From contig NZ_CAMJOS010000008.1 of the NCBI RefSeq assembly GCF_946407605.1, positions 44,666 through 108,665 of the forward strand: a stretch of DNA of 64,000 nucleotides. Direction: 5' to 3'. Both the position numbers and the translations under genes were made by a program. The notes below the pieces were generated by a model. The model ran no database searches and was not told the DNA's origin. It was given only the letters and a program-made list of their open reading frames with translations. Shown here in pieces: positions 9,205 through 16,744 of this stretch. Positions within the stretch are counted from its first letter, which is position 1. Each line of letters begins with the position of its first letter. The stretch is from an uncultured Prevotella sp. Lineage in GTDB: Bacteria; Bacteroidota; Bacteroidia; Bacteroidales; Bacteroidaceae.

Positions 9205-10362
9205 TTGAAACAGCCATCTATTTTGATTCCTGAAGGTTGTGACAAGGTGCTATTGCATGCTTGTTGTGCACCATGCTCTTCAGCCATTGTTGAGTGGCTG
9301 ATGAACAATGGCGTGCGCCCCACCATATTCTATTATAACCCTAATATCTGGCCTCGTGAGGAGTACGAGATTCGAAAAAACGAGAGCAAACGTCATGCCG
9401 AGAGTCTGGGCATCCGTTGGATTGACGGCGACTACGACCACAAAGCATGGCGTAGTGACATCTGTGGGTTGGAGAACCAACCCGAACGGGGACTTCGCTG
9501 TGAACAGTGTTTCACGTTGCGACTCTCCGAGACGGCTCGTAAGGCTCAAGAGCTGGGCTTCCGCTATTTCGCCACCACGTTGGCCTCCAGTCGCTGGAAG
9601 AGTCTGGAACAGATAGAACGTGCAGGACAGAAAGCAATGTCCGAAGTGCCCGGAACAGTATTTTGGGCACAGAACTGGCGCAAGGGTGGCTTGCAGGAAC
9701 GTCGTAATCAATTGCTCAAAGAGAACCACTTTTATAATCAGCAGTATTGCGGATGTGAGTTCTCGGCCAGAAACGGCGCGAACACTAAGCCCTTGCTGCG
9801 TGCTCAGATGAGAGAGGCGAAGAAGCAGCATCAGGCCCAGTTGGCTAATATGTCGGCAGAGGTTGTGGAAAAACTCAAAACTCAAATCTCAAATCTCAAA
9901 TCTCCAATCTCCGCTCGGCCGAAGGACGCTTGCAAGGCAAGAAATCTCAAACCTTCAATCATCTTGGCTTATTGGCCTCTGCCCGATGAAGTGGATATAC
10001 GTCCTTTTATCGACCAACTGGTGGCAGAAGGAAAAACGGTATTATTGCCTAAGGTGACTGGTGATGAGACGATGGAACTTCGTCGCTACACATCTCGTGC
10101 CGATCTTCAAGAAGGAGCTTTTCATATCATGGAACCTATAGGAGAAGTCTTTGATGACTACGAAAAGATTGACGTAGCCCTTGTTCCGGGTATGGCCTTC
10201 GATGCTGCCGGCCATCGCTTAGGGCGCGGCAAAGGCTATTATGACCGCTTCCTTAGCGCTCATCCTCATCTTTATAAGATAGGTATTTGTTTCCCCTTCC
10301 AACGTGTTGCTGAGGTGCCGTCCGAATCGCATGATGTCCTGATGGATGCTTCTGTCCTTTAA
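9205..10362 (+). CDS. queH: Fusion of epoxyqueuosine reductase QueH and 5-formyltetrahydrofolate cyclo-ligase
   Basis: 385 residues combining two enzymes. Residues 1-190 are QueH, the last step of queuosine synthesis: LLHACCAPCSSAIVEWL, FYYNPNIWPREEYEIR, CEQCF, ATTLASSRWKSLEQI and QYCGCEFS hold the cluster and metal cysteines. Residues 195-385 are the cyclo-ligase: helix LRAQMREAKKQHQAQLA, LAYWPLPDEVDIRPFI, then PGMAFDAAGHRLGRGKGYYD. About residues 223-250 are coded by a low-complexity array plus hairpin that looks like this genome's spacer DNA (9872-9960). Start is TTG at 9205; no better ATG exists before HACCAPC. Function of both halves is well supported, activity of the interrupted second half less so. 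Confidence 0.88.
   Translation: MKQPSILIPEGCDKVLLHACCAPCSSAIVEWLMNNGVRPTIFYYNPNIWPREEYEIRKNESKRHAESLGIRWIDGDYDHKAWRSDICGLENQPERGLRCEQCFTLRLSETARKAQELGFRYFATTLASSRWKSLEQIERAGQKAMSEVPGTVFWAQNWRKGGLQERRNQLLKENHFYNQQYCGCEFSARNGANTKPLLRAQMREAKKQHQAQLANMSAEVVEKLKTQISNLKSPISARPKDACKARNLKPSIILAYWPLPDEVDIRPFIDQLVAEGKTVLLPKVTGDETMELRRYTSRADLQEGAFHIMEPIGEVFDDYEKIDVALVPGMAFDAAGHRLGRGKGYYDRFLSAHPHLYKIGICFPFQRVAEVPSESHDVLMDASVL
9872..9960 (+). repeat. Intragenic octamer-type array with hairpin core
   Basis: An imperfect array of CTCAAATC units (about 9872-9911), then a core of about 30 bp ending in the hairpin CTTGC-AAG-GCAAG (9928-9940), then another AAATCTCAAAC unit. The same layout, array-core-array, occurs in spacers at 33398-33498, 46532-46670 and 58717-58868. 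Here it is translated in frame. Confidence 0.75.
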
Positions 10363-10406
10363 CACGGACTATCAGTATTCGTGTGTTTCTGTCGTTGGTA
10401 TGTTGG

Positions 10407-11822
10407 TTACCAGCACTCTATCTCGTCTTCTATCTCAGGCAACGTGCTGCGATGGAAGACGGGCTCTTTGATGCCCCTCCGTTTCTGCTGGCGATAGTCG
10501 TCGAGCAGACGGAAGGCATAGCGGCCCAGAAGCACGATGGCCACCAGGTTGCAGGCTGTGAGGAATGCCATGAAGAGGTCCACAATGTTCCACACTAGCT
10601 CGAAGCTGGCCAGGGCGCCGAAGACTACCATCACTCCTGCCGAGAAGATGCGATAGACGGTCATCACCTTCGTGTTGGGTGTGATGAAGCGGATGTTGGC
10701 CTCACCATAATAATAATTGCCGATGATGCTCGAGAAGGCGAAGAGGAAGATGGCGATGGCCAGGAACACAGGACCAGCGGCGCCCACCTCGCCCTGCAGG
10801 GCCGACTGCGTGAGGGCGATGCCGTTGAGCTCGGGCACCTGATAGAGGCCGCTGATGAGGATGATGAATGCCGTACACGAACATACCAACAGAGTATCGG
10901 TAAACACGCCCAGCGCCTGAATCAACCCCTGCTTCACAGGATGCGATGTTGAGGCCGTTGCCGCCACATTGGGCGCACTACCCTCGCCAGCCTCGTTAGA
11001 AAACAGGCCTCGCTTCACACCATACATAATCGTAGCGCCAATGCCGCCGCCAGCTATCTGATGAATGCCGAAGGCATCTTCCACAATCACCTTCAGCACA
11101 TGGGGAATCATGTCGATGTTCATCACGATGATGACCAACGCCAGTATGACATATCCTACAGCCATAGTTGGCACTAGGACGGCACTCACCTGGGCAATGC
11201 GTTGAATGCCGCCAAACACGATGAACAGACCCATTGCCGCCAAGACGGCTCCCACCCAGACAGGCGAAAAGCCGAAGGCCTCCTGCATAGCGCCACAGAT
11301 GGTGTTGGCCTGGATGGAGTTGTTTGATAGACCAAACTGACAGGTTATCAGCACGGCAAACGTGACGGCAAGCCAGCGCATCTTCAGACCTTTTTCTATA
11401 TAATAGGCAGGACCGCCGATAAACGAGTCCTTGTGTCGCTTTTTGAAGAGCTGCGCCAGTGTAGACTCCACAAAAGCCGTTGCCGAGCCGATGAGGGCGA
11501 TGACCCACATCCAGAACACAGCCCCAGGACCTCCAATGGCTATTGCCGAAGCTACACCAGCCAGGTTGCCCGTTCCTACTCGTGTGGCCACACTCACGGC
11601 AAAGGCCTGAAACGAGGAGATGTGGCGACTCCTTGTTTTCTCTTTCACCTGTGTCTCTATAGTATCCACAGCCGAGTCCGTTAGCAGACGCAGCATCTCA
11701 CCCACCATGCGGAACTGCACAAAGCGGGTGCGCCATGTAAACCACACGCCACAACCTATCAGCGCACCAATCAGCAAATAGCTCCACAGTGCATCGTTAA
11801 TAGCAGTAATCACTTCATTCAT
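10407..11822 (-). CDS. Sodium:alanine/glycine symporter, AgcS family
   Basis: 471 residues from the ATG read from 11822 (MNEVITAINDALWSYLLIG). The frame stays open further upstream, but the promoter -7 box lies inside that extension, which rules it out. About ten hydrophobic segments and the family signatures VGTGNLAGVASAIAIGGPGAVFWMW, GGPAYYIEKGL and SNEAGEGSAPNVAATA are seen. The family couples sodium entry to uptake of alanine or glycine across the inner membrane. It is transcribed divergently from ffh, with two tandem copies of its promoter (see 11827 and 11903). Confidence 0.93.
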   Translation of the reverse strand: MNEVITAINDALWSYLLIGALIGCGVWFTWRTRFVQFRMVGEMLRLLTDSAVDTIETQVKEKTRSRHISSFQAFAVSVATRVGTGNLAGVASAIAIGGPGAVFWMWVIALIGSATAFVESTLAQLFKKRHKDSFIGGPAYYIEKGLKMRWLAVTFAVLITCQFGLSNNSIQANTICGAMQEAFGFSPVWVGAVLAAMGLFIVFGGIQRIAQVSAVLVPTMAVGYVILALVIIVMNIDMIPHVLKVIVEDAFGIHQIAGGGIGATIMYGVKRGLFSNEAGEGSAPNVAATASTSHPVKQGLIQALGVFTDTLLVCSCTAFIILISGLYQVPELNGIALTQSALQGEVGAAGPVFLAIAIFLFAFSSIIGNYYYGEANIRFITPNTKVMTVYRIFSAGVMVVFGALASFELVWNIVDLFMAFLTACNLVAIVLLGRYAFRLLDDYRQQKRRGIKEPVFHRSTLPEIEDEIECW

Positions 11823-11826
11823 GCTG

Positions 11827-11858
11827 CAAAGATACGAATAAGCGAGAAGAAAACCAAA
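11827..11858 (-). promoter_or_regulatory. agcS promoter, proximal copy
   Basis: Minus strand: TTTG (11858-11855), 20 bp spacer, TATCTTTG (11834-11827), four bases before the ATG read from 11822. The -7 box so close to the start codon implies a leaderless or near-leaderless messenger from this promoter. Confidence 0.75.
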
Positions 11859-11902
11859 AGAATTTTGAGTTTTCTCGAGCGTGAGTATTTTAGAGCGAAG
11901 CT

Positions 11903-11934
11903 CAAAGATACGAATAAGTGAGTGAAACACCAAA
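11903..11934 (-). promoter_or_regulatory. agcS promoter, distal duplicate
   Basis: Minus strand: TTTG (11934-11931), 20 bp spacer, TATCTTTG (11910-11903). It is part of a direct repeat of about 40 bp, offset 76 bp from the proximal copy (11827-11866 against 11903-11942), so the promoter was duplicated in tandem. Confidence 0.65.
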
Positions 11935-11952
11935 AGATTTTAAAATAAAAAC

Positions 11953-11984
11953 GAGACCCAATATTTGTGGGTCTCATTTTTTTT
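11953..11984 (+). terminator. Hairpin with T-tract between agcS and ffh
   Basis: Perfect 8-bp stem GAGACCCA / TGGGTCTC (11953-11960, 11968-11975) with a 7-base loop and then ATTTTTTTTT. The minus strand also has a T-rich flank, so it can work both ways. It lies between divergent genes with no plus-strand gene feeding it and overlaps the -33 box of ffh. Confidence 0.7.
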
Positions 11985-11995
11985 GTGTAATTTTG
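11964..11995 (+). promoter_or_regulatory. ffh promoter
   Basis: TTTG at 11964-11967, 20 bp spacer, TAATTTTG at 11988-11995, 24 bp before the ATG. The -33 box lies in the loop of the preceding hairpin. Confidence 0.75.
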
Positions 11996-12018
11996 CAGCC
12001 CAAATAAACTAGTATAAT

Positions 12019-13362
12019 ATGTTTGAGAATTTATCTGAGAGACTTGAACGGTCGTTCAAGATACTGAAAGGTGAGGGAAAAATCACCGAGATTAACGTTG
12101 CCGAGACGCTGAAAGACGTGCGTCGTGCCCTGTTGGATGCTGACGTTAACTACAAGGTGGCCAAGAACTTCACGGATACCGTGAAGCAGAAGGCCATGGG
12201 TATGAACGTTCTGACAGCTATCAAGCCCAGCCAGCTGATGGTGAAGATTGTGCACGATGAGCTGACAGAACTCATGGGTGGCAAGGCCGCAGAGCTCAAC
12301 CTCGAGGGCCGTCCCGCTATCATCCTGATGTCAGGTCTGCAGGGTTCTGGTAAGACCACGTTCTCAGGAAAGCTGGCCAAGATGCTCAAGGAACGTCAGC
12401 ACAAGAAGCCCCTGCTGGTGGCTTGCGACGTCTATCGTCCTGCTGCCATCGAGCAGTTGAAGGTGGTGGGCGAGACCGTTGGCGTGGATGTCTATACCGA
12501 GGAAGGCAACAAGAACGTCGTTGAGATTGCTCAGAATGCTATCCGCAAGGCCAAGCAGGAGAGCTATACCGTGGTCATCGTCGATACCGCTGGTCGTCTG
12601 GCTGTCGACGAGGAGATGATGAACGAGATATCGAACCTGAAGCAGGCCATCAACCCCGACGAGACGCTGTTCGTGGTAGACTCGATGACGGGTCAGGATG
12701 CTGTGAATACTGCCAAGGAGTTCAACGACCGTCTCGACTTCGACGGCGTGGTGCTCACCAAACTCGATGGTGACACCCGTGGTGGTGCTGCCCTTTCTAT
12801 CCGCACCGTAGTCACCAAGCCCATCAAGTTTGTGGGTACTGGCGAGAAGATGGAGGCCATCGATGTGTTCCACCCCGAGCGTATGGCCGACCGTATCCTG
12901 GGTATGGGCGACGTGGTATCGCTGGTAGAACGTGCTCAGATGCAGTTCGACGAGAAGCAGGCCCGCGAGTTGGAGAAGAAGATCCGCAAGAACAAGTTCG
13001 ACTTCAATGACTTCATGGGTCAGATTCAGCAGATCAAGAAGATGGGTAACATCAAGGACCTCGCCTCGATGATTCCTGGCGTGGGCAAGCAAATCAAGGA
13101 TCTCGACATCGACGACAACGCCTTCAAGGGCATTGAGGCCATCATCAACTCGATGACTCCTAAGGAGCGCGCTAACCCTGATATCATCAACCAGAGTCGT
13201 AAGGTGCGTATCGCCAAAGGCTCTGGCACCAAGCTGGAGGATGTGAACCGCTTGCTGAAGCAGTTCGACCAGACCCGTAAGATGATGAAGATGGTGAGCG
13301 GCATGGATAAGGGCAAGATGGCCCAGATGGCTGCCGCTATGAAAAACATGAAGCGACCCTAA
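12019..13362 (+). CDS. ffh: Signal recognition particle GTPase Ffh
   Basis: 447 residues, normal size. N-domain helices 1-85; G-domain with P-loop MSGLQGSGKTTFSGKLAK near residue 105, the DVYRPAAIEQL motif, DTAGRL near 192, TKLDGDTRGGAALS near 248 and GTGEKMEAIDVFHPERMA; methionine-rich M-domain from about 330 (MIPGVGKQIKDL, then a C-terminal tail rich in MMKMVSGMDKGKM) that binds 4.5S RNA and signal peptides. The protein targets nascent membrane proteins to FtsY at the inner membrane. It is a single-gene unit with its own promoter and a terminator overlapping the stop codon. The 4.5S RNA gene was not seen here. Confidence 0.98.
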   Translation: MFENLSERLERSFKILKGEGKITEINVAETLKDVRRALLDADVNYKVAKNFTDTVKQKAMGMNVLTAIKPSQLMVKIVHDELTELMGGKAAELNLEGRPAIILMSGLQGSGKTTFSGKLAKMLKERQHKKPLLVACDVYRPAAIEQLKVVGETVGVDVYTEEGNKNVVEIAQNAIRKAKQESYTVVIVDTAGRLAVDEEMMNEISNLKQAINPDETLFVVDSMTGQDAVNTAKEFNDRLDFDGVVLTKLDGDTRGGAALSIRTVVTKPIKFVGTGEKMEAIDVFHPERMADRILGMGDVVSLVERAQMQFDEKQARELEKKIRKNKFDFNDFMGQIQQIKKMGNIKDLASMIPGVGKQIKDLDIDDNAFKGIEAIINSMTPKERANPDIINQSRKVRIAKGSGTKLEDVNRLLKQFDQTRKMMKMVSGMDKGKMAQMAAAMKNMKRP

Positions 13363-13385
13363 ACAGGGCCGCTTCATGGCTTTTT
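13348..13385 (+). terminator. ffh terminator overlapping the stop codon
   Basis: ATGAAGCG-A-CCCT / AGGG-C-CGCTTCAT stem (13348-13377) with loop AAAC and TTTTT at 13381-13385. The last four codons of ffh and its TAA (13360-13362) lie in the hairpin. Confidence 0.8.
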
Positions 13386-13413
13386 ATATGACTTTTAAAC
13401 AGCAAACAATATT

Positions 13414-14292
13414 ATGCAACTGATTGATGGAAAAGCAACGGCAACCGCTATTAAGGCTGAGATTGCCGAGGAAGTGAAAAAGATTGTTGAGAACGGAGGC
13501 AAACAGCCCCACCTGGCTGCCGTATTGGTGGGCCACGACGGTGGTTCTGAGACCTATGTAAAGAATAAGGTACTCGCGTGCGAGGCTTGTGGCTTCAAGT
13601 CGACCCTCATCCGCTATGAGGACGATATCACCGAGGAGGAGCTCCTGGCCTGTGTCGATAAGTTGAACAAGGACGACGATGTCGATGGTTTCATCGTGCA
13701 GTTGCCCTTGCCCAAGCACATCGACGAGCAGAAGATTATCGAGGCCATCGACTATCGCAAGGATGTGGATGGTTTCCATCCCATCAACGTGGGTCGCATG
13801 GCTATCGGACTGCCCTGCTTTATCTCGGCTACACCCCTCGGCATCATCACCCTGCTGAAGCGTTATAACATCGAGACCAGTGGCAAGAAGTGCGTCATCC
13901 TGGGTCGTTCGAATATCGTGGGTAAGCCTATGGCACAGCTCATGATGCAGAAACAGTATGGCGATGCCACCGTTACCGTATGCCACTCTCGCTCGAAGAC
14001 CCTGAAGAAAGAATGTCAGGAGGCCGACATCATCATTGCGGCTATCGGACAGCCCGACTTCGTTAAGGCTGATATGGTGAAGGAGGGTGCCGTTATTGTT
14101 GACGTAGGTACCACTCGTGTGCCTGATGCCACTCGTAAGAGCGGTTTCCGTCTGAATGGTGACGTGAAGTTCGACGAGGTGGCTCCCAAGTGCTCTTTCA
14201 TCACGCCTGTTCCTGGCGGCGTAGGTCCTATGACCATCTGCTCGCTGATGAAGAATACCCTCGCCGCTGGCAAAAAGGAGTATTACAAGTAA
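13414..14292 (+). CDS. folD: Methylenetetrahydrofolate dehydrogenase / cyclohydrolase
   Basis: 292 residues. Bifunctional enzyme interconverting 5,10-methylene-THF and 10-formyl-THF. Seen: [18 protein letters not shown] with the catalytic Tyr-x-x-x-Lys, [27 protein letters not shown], and the NADP-binding [14 protein letters not shown] near residue 165, ending with [11 protein letters not shown]. It follows the ffh terminator with its own 50-bp spacer and is followed at 39 bp by a small TPR gene. Together with the QueH-MTHFS fusion it places two one-carbon folate enzymes in this stretch. Confidence 0.97.
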   Translation: MQLIDGKATATAIKAEIAEEVKKIVENGGKQPHLAAVLVGHDGGSETYVKNKVLACEACGFKSTLIRYEDDITEEELLACVDKLNKDDDVDGFIVQLPLPKHIDEQKIIEAIDYRKDVDGFHPINVGRMAIGLPCFISATPLGIITLLKRYNIETSGKKCVILGRSNIVGKPMAQLMMQKQYGDATVTVCHSRSKTLKKECQEADIIIAAIGQPDFVKADMVKEGAVIVDVGTTRVPDATRKSGFRLNGDVKFDEVAPKCSFITPVPGGVGPMTICSLMKNTLAAGKKEYYK

Positions 14293-14297
14293 TCATA

Positions 14298-14330
14298 ATT
14301 GCTAATTTCTAATTACTAATTCCTAATTAG
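14298..14330 (+). repeat. CTAATTNN octamer array
   Basis: The folD-TPR spacer consists of four imperfect 8-bp units built on CTAATT (GCTAATTT, CTAATTA, CTAATTC, CTAATTAG), another example of the 7-8 bp arrays that fill spacers here. Confidence 0.6.
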
Positions 14331-14331
14331 A

Positions 14332-14514
14332 ATGTTGACCGCTCAGGAGTGGTACGAAAAGGGCAATGCCTTTCGTAAAGAGTCAAAATGGCACGAAGCC
14401 ATCAACTGTTACATACGAGCCATAGAGCTTGACCCTGACAGTCCTGCAGTCGAGGCCAAGCGTATGCTCGACGATATCATGGCCTTCTATTGCAAGGACA
14501 TGTACAACCCGTAG
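14332..14514 (+). CDS. Single-TPR mini protein
   Basis: 60 residues holding one tetratricopeptide repeat: WYEKGNAFRKESKWHEAINC followed by YIRAIELDPDS, which matches the helix-turn-helix consensus (small at the tight turn, Pro in LDPDSP). Similar tiny TPR proteins are common beside folD in Bacteroidales. No export signal. Probably a protein-binding adaptor in the cytoplasm; function unknown. Its stop codon lies inside the terminator hairpin. Confidence 0.75.
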   Translation: MLTAQEWYEKGNAFRKESKWHEAINCYIRAIELDPDSPAVEAKRMLDDIMAFYCKDMYNP

Positions 14515-14536
14515 GCCGACCGCCTACGGTTTTTTT
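14509..14536 (+). terminator. Intrinsic terminator after folD-TPR unit
   Basis: Stem CCGTAGG (14509-14515) / CCTACGG (14523-14529), 7-base loop, then seven T. It overlaps the TAG stop of the TPR gene. Confidence 0.85.
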
Positions 14537-14648
14537 CATCCTTTTGAGGTATAATCTACCCCTTGACCGAAAAAATTTTTTCGCCTCGGAAACGTCCTGT
14601 ATATCGGCATTTCGATTCTTAGCAAAACTTTTTTTTCGTTTTTTGTTT

Positions 14649-14672
14649 AAACCTTCGTTATACTGTTGCGTC
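14649..14672 (+). promoter_or_regulatory. Possible ECF-sigma promoter
   Basis: AAACC (14649-14653), 15 bp, CGTC (14669-14672) resembles the AAC and CGTC elements recognised by extracytoplasmic-function sigma factors; no TTTG/TAnnTTTG pair fits this spacer. The gene it would serve encodes a small exported LTXXQ-like protein, a class often under envelope-stress control. Weak evidence, mainly pattern. Confidence 0.35.
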
Positions 14673-14686
14673 AAAAAGACAGAAAA

Positions 14687-14774
14687 CAGGATAACAAACA
14701 GGATAACAAAAATATTAACAAAAATAATAACTAACCGTAGGAGCCAAGTCTCAGGATAACAAATCAGGATAACA
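14687..14774 (+). repeat. Four CAGGATAACA repeats in the leader
   Basis: CAGGATAACA at 14687-14696, 14699-14708, 14752-14761 and 14765-14774: two close pairs (12-13 bp apart) 65 bp from each other, in the untranslated leader of the 118-residue protein. The rest of 14537-14815 is AT-rich and shows no gene. Confidence 0.8.
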
Positions 14775-14815
14775 GAAAGACGAAAGCTCCGAGTAAAAAA
14801 AGAAAGGGAACAAAA

Positions 14816-15172
14816 ATGAAAAAGATTTTACTGACTTTGGTAGCTGTAATGACAATGTCGTTTGCTAACGCCGAGACCGAGGGTTTCAGAACACACAGAC
14901 ATGTAGTTGACTACGACATGAGTTTCGACATCAATCGCCTGGCAGCAAAACTGGATCTCACAAACGACCAGATGGAAGCTGTAGAAGTCATTCAGGAAAA
15001 CTTCAACGATGAGGTTCTGGAGGCAGCCACCGCACGAGGCCACGAGCGCCGATTCCTGGTTCACCAGGCCGTAAGAAAGGATGTACAGCAGATGCACCGC
15101 GTGCTCAACGACGAGCAGTTTAACACTTACATGATGCTCTTAGGAGCTACTCTACAGAACAAAGGTCTTTAA
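14816..15172 (+). CDS. Small exported LTXXQ/Spy-like protein
   Basis: 118 residues: signal peptide 1-19 (LLTLVAVMTMSFANA), then an all-helical body. LDLTNDQMEAVEVIQENF (about 47-64) and VLNDEQFNTYMMLLGATL (about 97-114) resemble the paired LTxxQ helices of Spy/CpxP periplasmic chaperones, and charged-basic helices lie between. The family in Prevotella and Bacteroides is uncharacterised. Unusual leader with four direct repeats and a possible ECF promoter suggests stress control. Monocistronic, closed by a strong hairpin. Confidence 0.75.
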   Translation: MKKILLTLVAVMTMSFANAETEGFRTHRHVVDYDMSFDINRLAAKLDLTNDQMEAVEVIQENFNDEVLEAATARGHERRFLVHQAVRKDVQQMHRVLNDEQFNTYMMLLGATLQNKGL

Positions 15173-15187
15173 GGAAAAGAGGTTGTA

Positions 15188-15223
15188 CGACACCGGGGGA
15201 GCAGCAATGTTCCCCCGATGTCG
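15188..15223 (+). terminator. Hairpin terminator, strong stem
   Basis: CGACACCGGGGGA / TCCCCCGATGTCG, 13-bp stem with one mismatch and a 10-base loop, 15 bp after the stop. The following TTATTATAT is only moderately T-rich. Confidence 0.7.
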
Positions 15224-15293
15224 TTATTATATGTCGTCCTTTCGTTCGTAAATGAAAGAAAAATTGTGTTTTTCTTTGCTTTTTCTTTATTTT

Positions 15294-15321
15294 CACTACC
15301 TCTGACCCACGGTCGAAGGTA
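15294..15321 (+). repeat. Dispersed 28-bp repeat, copy 2
   Basis: CACTACCTCTGACC followed by CACGGTCGAAGGTA; partner of 5538-5565 on the opposite strand. It lies 28 bp before the -33 box of the ferredoxin-oxidoreductase operon. Confidence 0.75.
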
Positions 15322-15348
15322 CTTTCGTTCGAAAAAGTCCAAATATTA

Positions 15349-15380
15349 TTTGGCTTTTTGCTCACTTATTCGTACCTTTG
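15349..15380 (+). promoter_or_regulatory. Promoter of the 2-oxoacid:ferredoxin oxidoreductase operon
   Basis: TTTG (15349-15352), 20 bp, TACCTTTG (15373-15380), 41 bp before the first ATG. Confidence 0.8.
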
Positions 15381-15421
15381 CACCCAATTTTGTAAGAGGT
15401 TAATATATTAAACGACAAAAT

Positions 15422-15652
15422 ATGGCTAAATTGAAAGGCGCCATCGTGGTCGATACTGAGAGGTGTAAGGGATGCAGCCTCTGCATCATCGCCTGCCCTC
15501 AGAAGGTCATCGCCCTGGCCAACAAAGTGAATCTGCACGGTTATCCCTACGTGGAGGCTGTCAACGAGGAAGCCTGTGTAGGCTGTGCCTCGTGTGGCAT
15601 TGTCTGCCCAGACGGTTGTATCACTGTGTATCGTAAAAAAGTGGAGGAATAA
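15422..15652 (+). CDS. 2-oxoacid:ferredoxin oxidoreductase, ferredoxin (delta) subunit
   Basis: 76 residues with two 4Fe-4S motifs, CKGCSLCIIACP (about 15-26) and CVGCASCGIVCP (about 57-68), each CxxCxxCxxxCP. It passes electrons from the TPP subunit to free ferredoxin. First gene of a four-subunit set (delta, alpha, beta, gamma in this order), 3 bp before the next gene. Sequence type fits the 2-oxoglutarate (Kor) or branched-chain 2-oxoisovalerate (Vor) enzymes; the substrate cannot be read from sequence alone. Confidence 0.92.
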   Translation: MAKLKGAIVVDTERCKGCSLCIIACPQKVIALANKVNLHGYPYVEAVNEEACVGCASCGIVCPDGCITVYRKKVEE

Positions 15653-15655
15653 GCT

Positions 15656-16741
15656 ATGGCTGAAGAGAAAAGAGAAGTTGTATTGATGAAAGGCAACGAG
15701 GCTATTGCCCACGCTGCTATTCGTTGCGGATGCGACGGCTATTTCGGCTATCCTATTACTCCGCAGAGTGAAGTGATTGAGACGCTGGCTGAGCTGAAGC
15801 CTTGGGAGACCACTGGTATGCAGGTGGTTCAGGCTGAGAGTGAGCTGGCTTCGATTTACATGGTCTATGGCGCTGCCGGTGCTGGTAAGCGTGCGATGAC
15901 CTCGTCGAGTTCTCCTGGTATCGCCCTGATGCAGGAAGGTATCACCTACATGGCTGGTGCCGAGGTGCCTGGCGTGTTTGTGAATGTGCAGCGTGGCGGT
16001 CCTGGTCTGGGAACGATCCAGCCTTCGCAGGGAGACTATTTCCAGGCTACCCGTGGTGGTGGTAATGGCGACTATAAGGTGATCGTGCTGGCTCCCTCTT
16101 CTGTTCAGGAGATGGCAGACTTCGTGGATCTCGCCTTTGAACTGGCCTTCAAGTATCGCAACCCTGCCATGATTCTTTCTGATGGTGTCATCGGACAGAT
16201 GATGGAGAAGGTGGTGCTGCCCCCGTTCAAGCCCCGTCGTACGGACGAGGAGGTGATCAAGCAGTGTCCTTGGGCTTCTACTGGTAAGCCTAAGAACCGT
16301 GAGCGTGTGGTGATTACTTCTCTGGAGTTGAAGCCTGAGATTATGGAGCAGCGTAACATCGCCCTCCAGGAGAAATATGCGAAGATTCAGGAGAACGAGG
16401 TTCGCTATGAAGAGCAGCTGATGGACGATGCAGAGTATGCTATCGTAGCCTTCGGTTCTGCAGCCCGTATCGCAGAGAAGAGCGTAGAGATTGCCCGTGA
16501 GCAGGGTATCAAGGTCGGCCTGTTCCGTCCTATCACACTGTTCCCATTCCCCACGAAGCAAATTGAGGCTTTGTCGAAGAAGGTGAAGGGTATCCTCGTG
16601 GCTGAGATCAATGCTGGTCAGATGGTACAGGATGTTCGCCTCGCTGTGAATGGTGCTGTGCCTGTAGAGCAGTTCGGTCGTCTGGGTGGTATCGTGCCCG
16701 ATCCCGAGGAGATTGTTGAAGCTTTAAAGAAGGTCATGTAA
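15656..16741 (+). CDS. vorB: 2-oxoacid:ferredoxin oxidoreductase, alpha subunit (VorB/KorA type)
   Basis: 361 residues. Seen: LMKGNEAIAHAAIRCGCDGYFGYPITPQSEVIE at the start, the pyrimidine-side motif of the family, TSSSSPGIALMQEGITYMAG near 85 and NVQRGGPGLGTIQPSQGDYF near 115; the C-terminal third holds the transketolase-like domain II (ILVAEINAGQM). With the following TPP subunit it decarboxylates a 2-oxoacid to acyl-CoA, reducing ferredoxin. Substrate (2-oxoisovalerate or 2-oxoglutarate) is uncertain; the symbol follows the common database naming. Confidence 0.9.
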   Translation: MAEEKREVVLMKGNEAIAHAAIRCGCDGYFGYPITPQSEVIETLAELKPWETTGMQVVQAESELASIYMVYGAAGAGKRAMTSSSSPGIALMQEGITYMAGAEVPGVFVNVQRGGPGLGTIQPSQGDYFQATRGGGNGDYKVIVLAPSSVQEMADFVDLAFELAFKYRNPAMILSDGVIGQMMEKVVLPPFKPRRTDEEVIKQCPWASTGKPKNRERVVITSLELKPEIMEQRNIALQEKYAKIQENEVRYEEQLMDDAEYAIVAFGSAARIAEKSVEIAREQGIKVGLFRPITLFPFPTKQIEALSKKVKGILVAEINAGQMVQDVRLAVNGAVPVEQFGRLGGIVPDPEEIVEALKKVM

Positions 16742-16744
16742 GTT

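Noticed and set aside
12364..13377. 337-codon minus-strand frame opposite ffh
   Set aside because: Shadow of a certain gene; no start context or promoter.
15362..16561. 399-codon minus-strand frame opposite the oxidoreductase alpha subunit
   Set aside because: Antisense shadow; composition rich in His, Leu and Arg with no domain, and the sense gene is certain.
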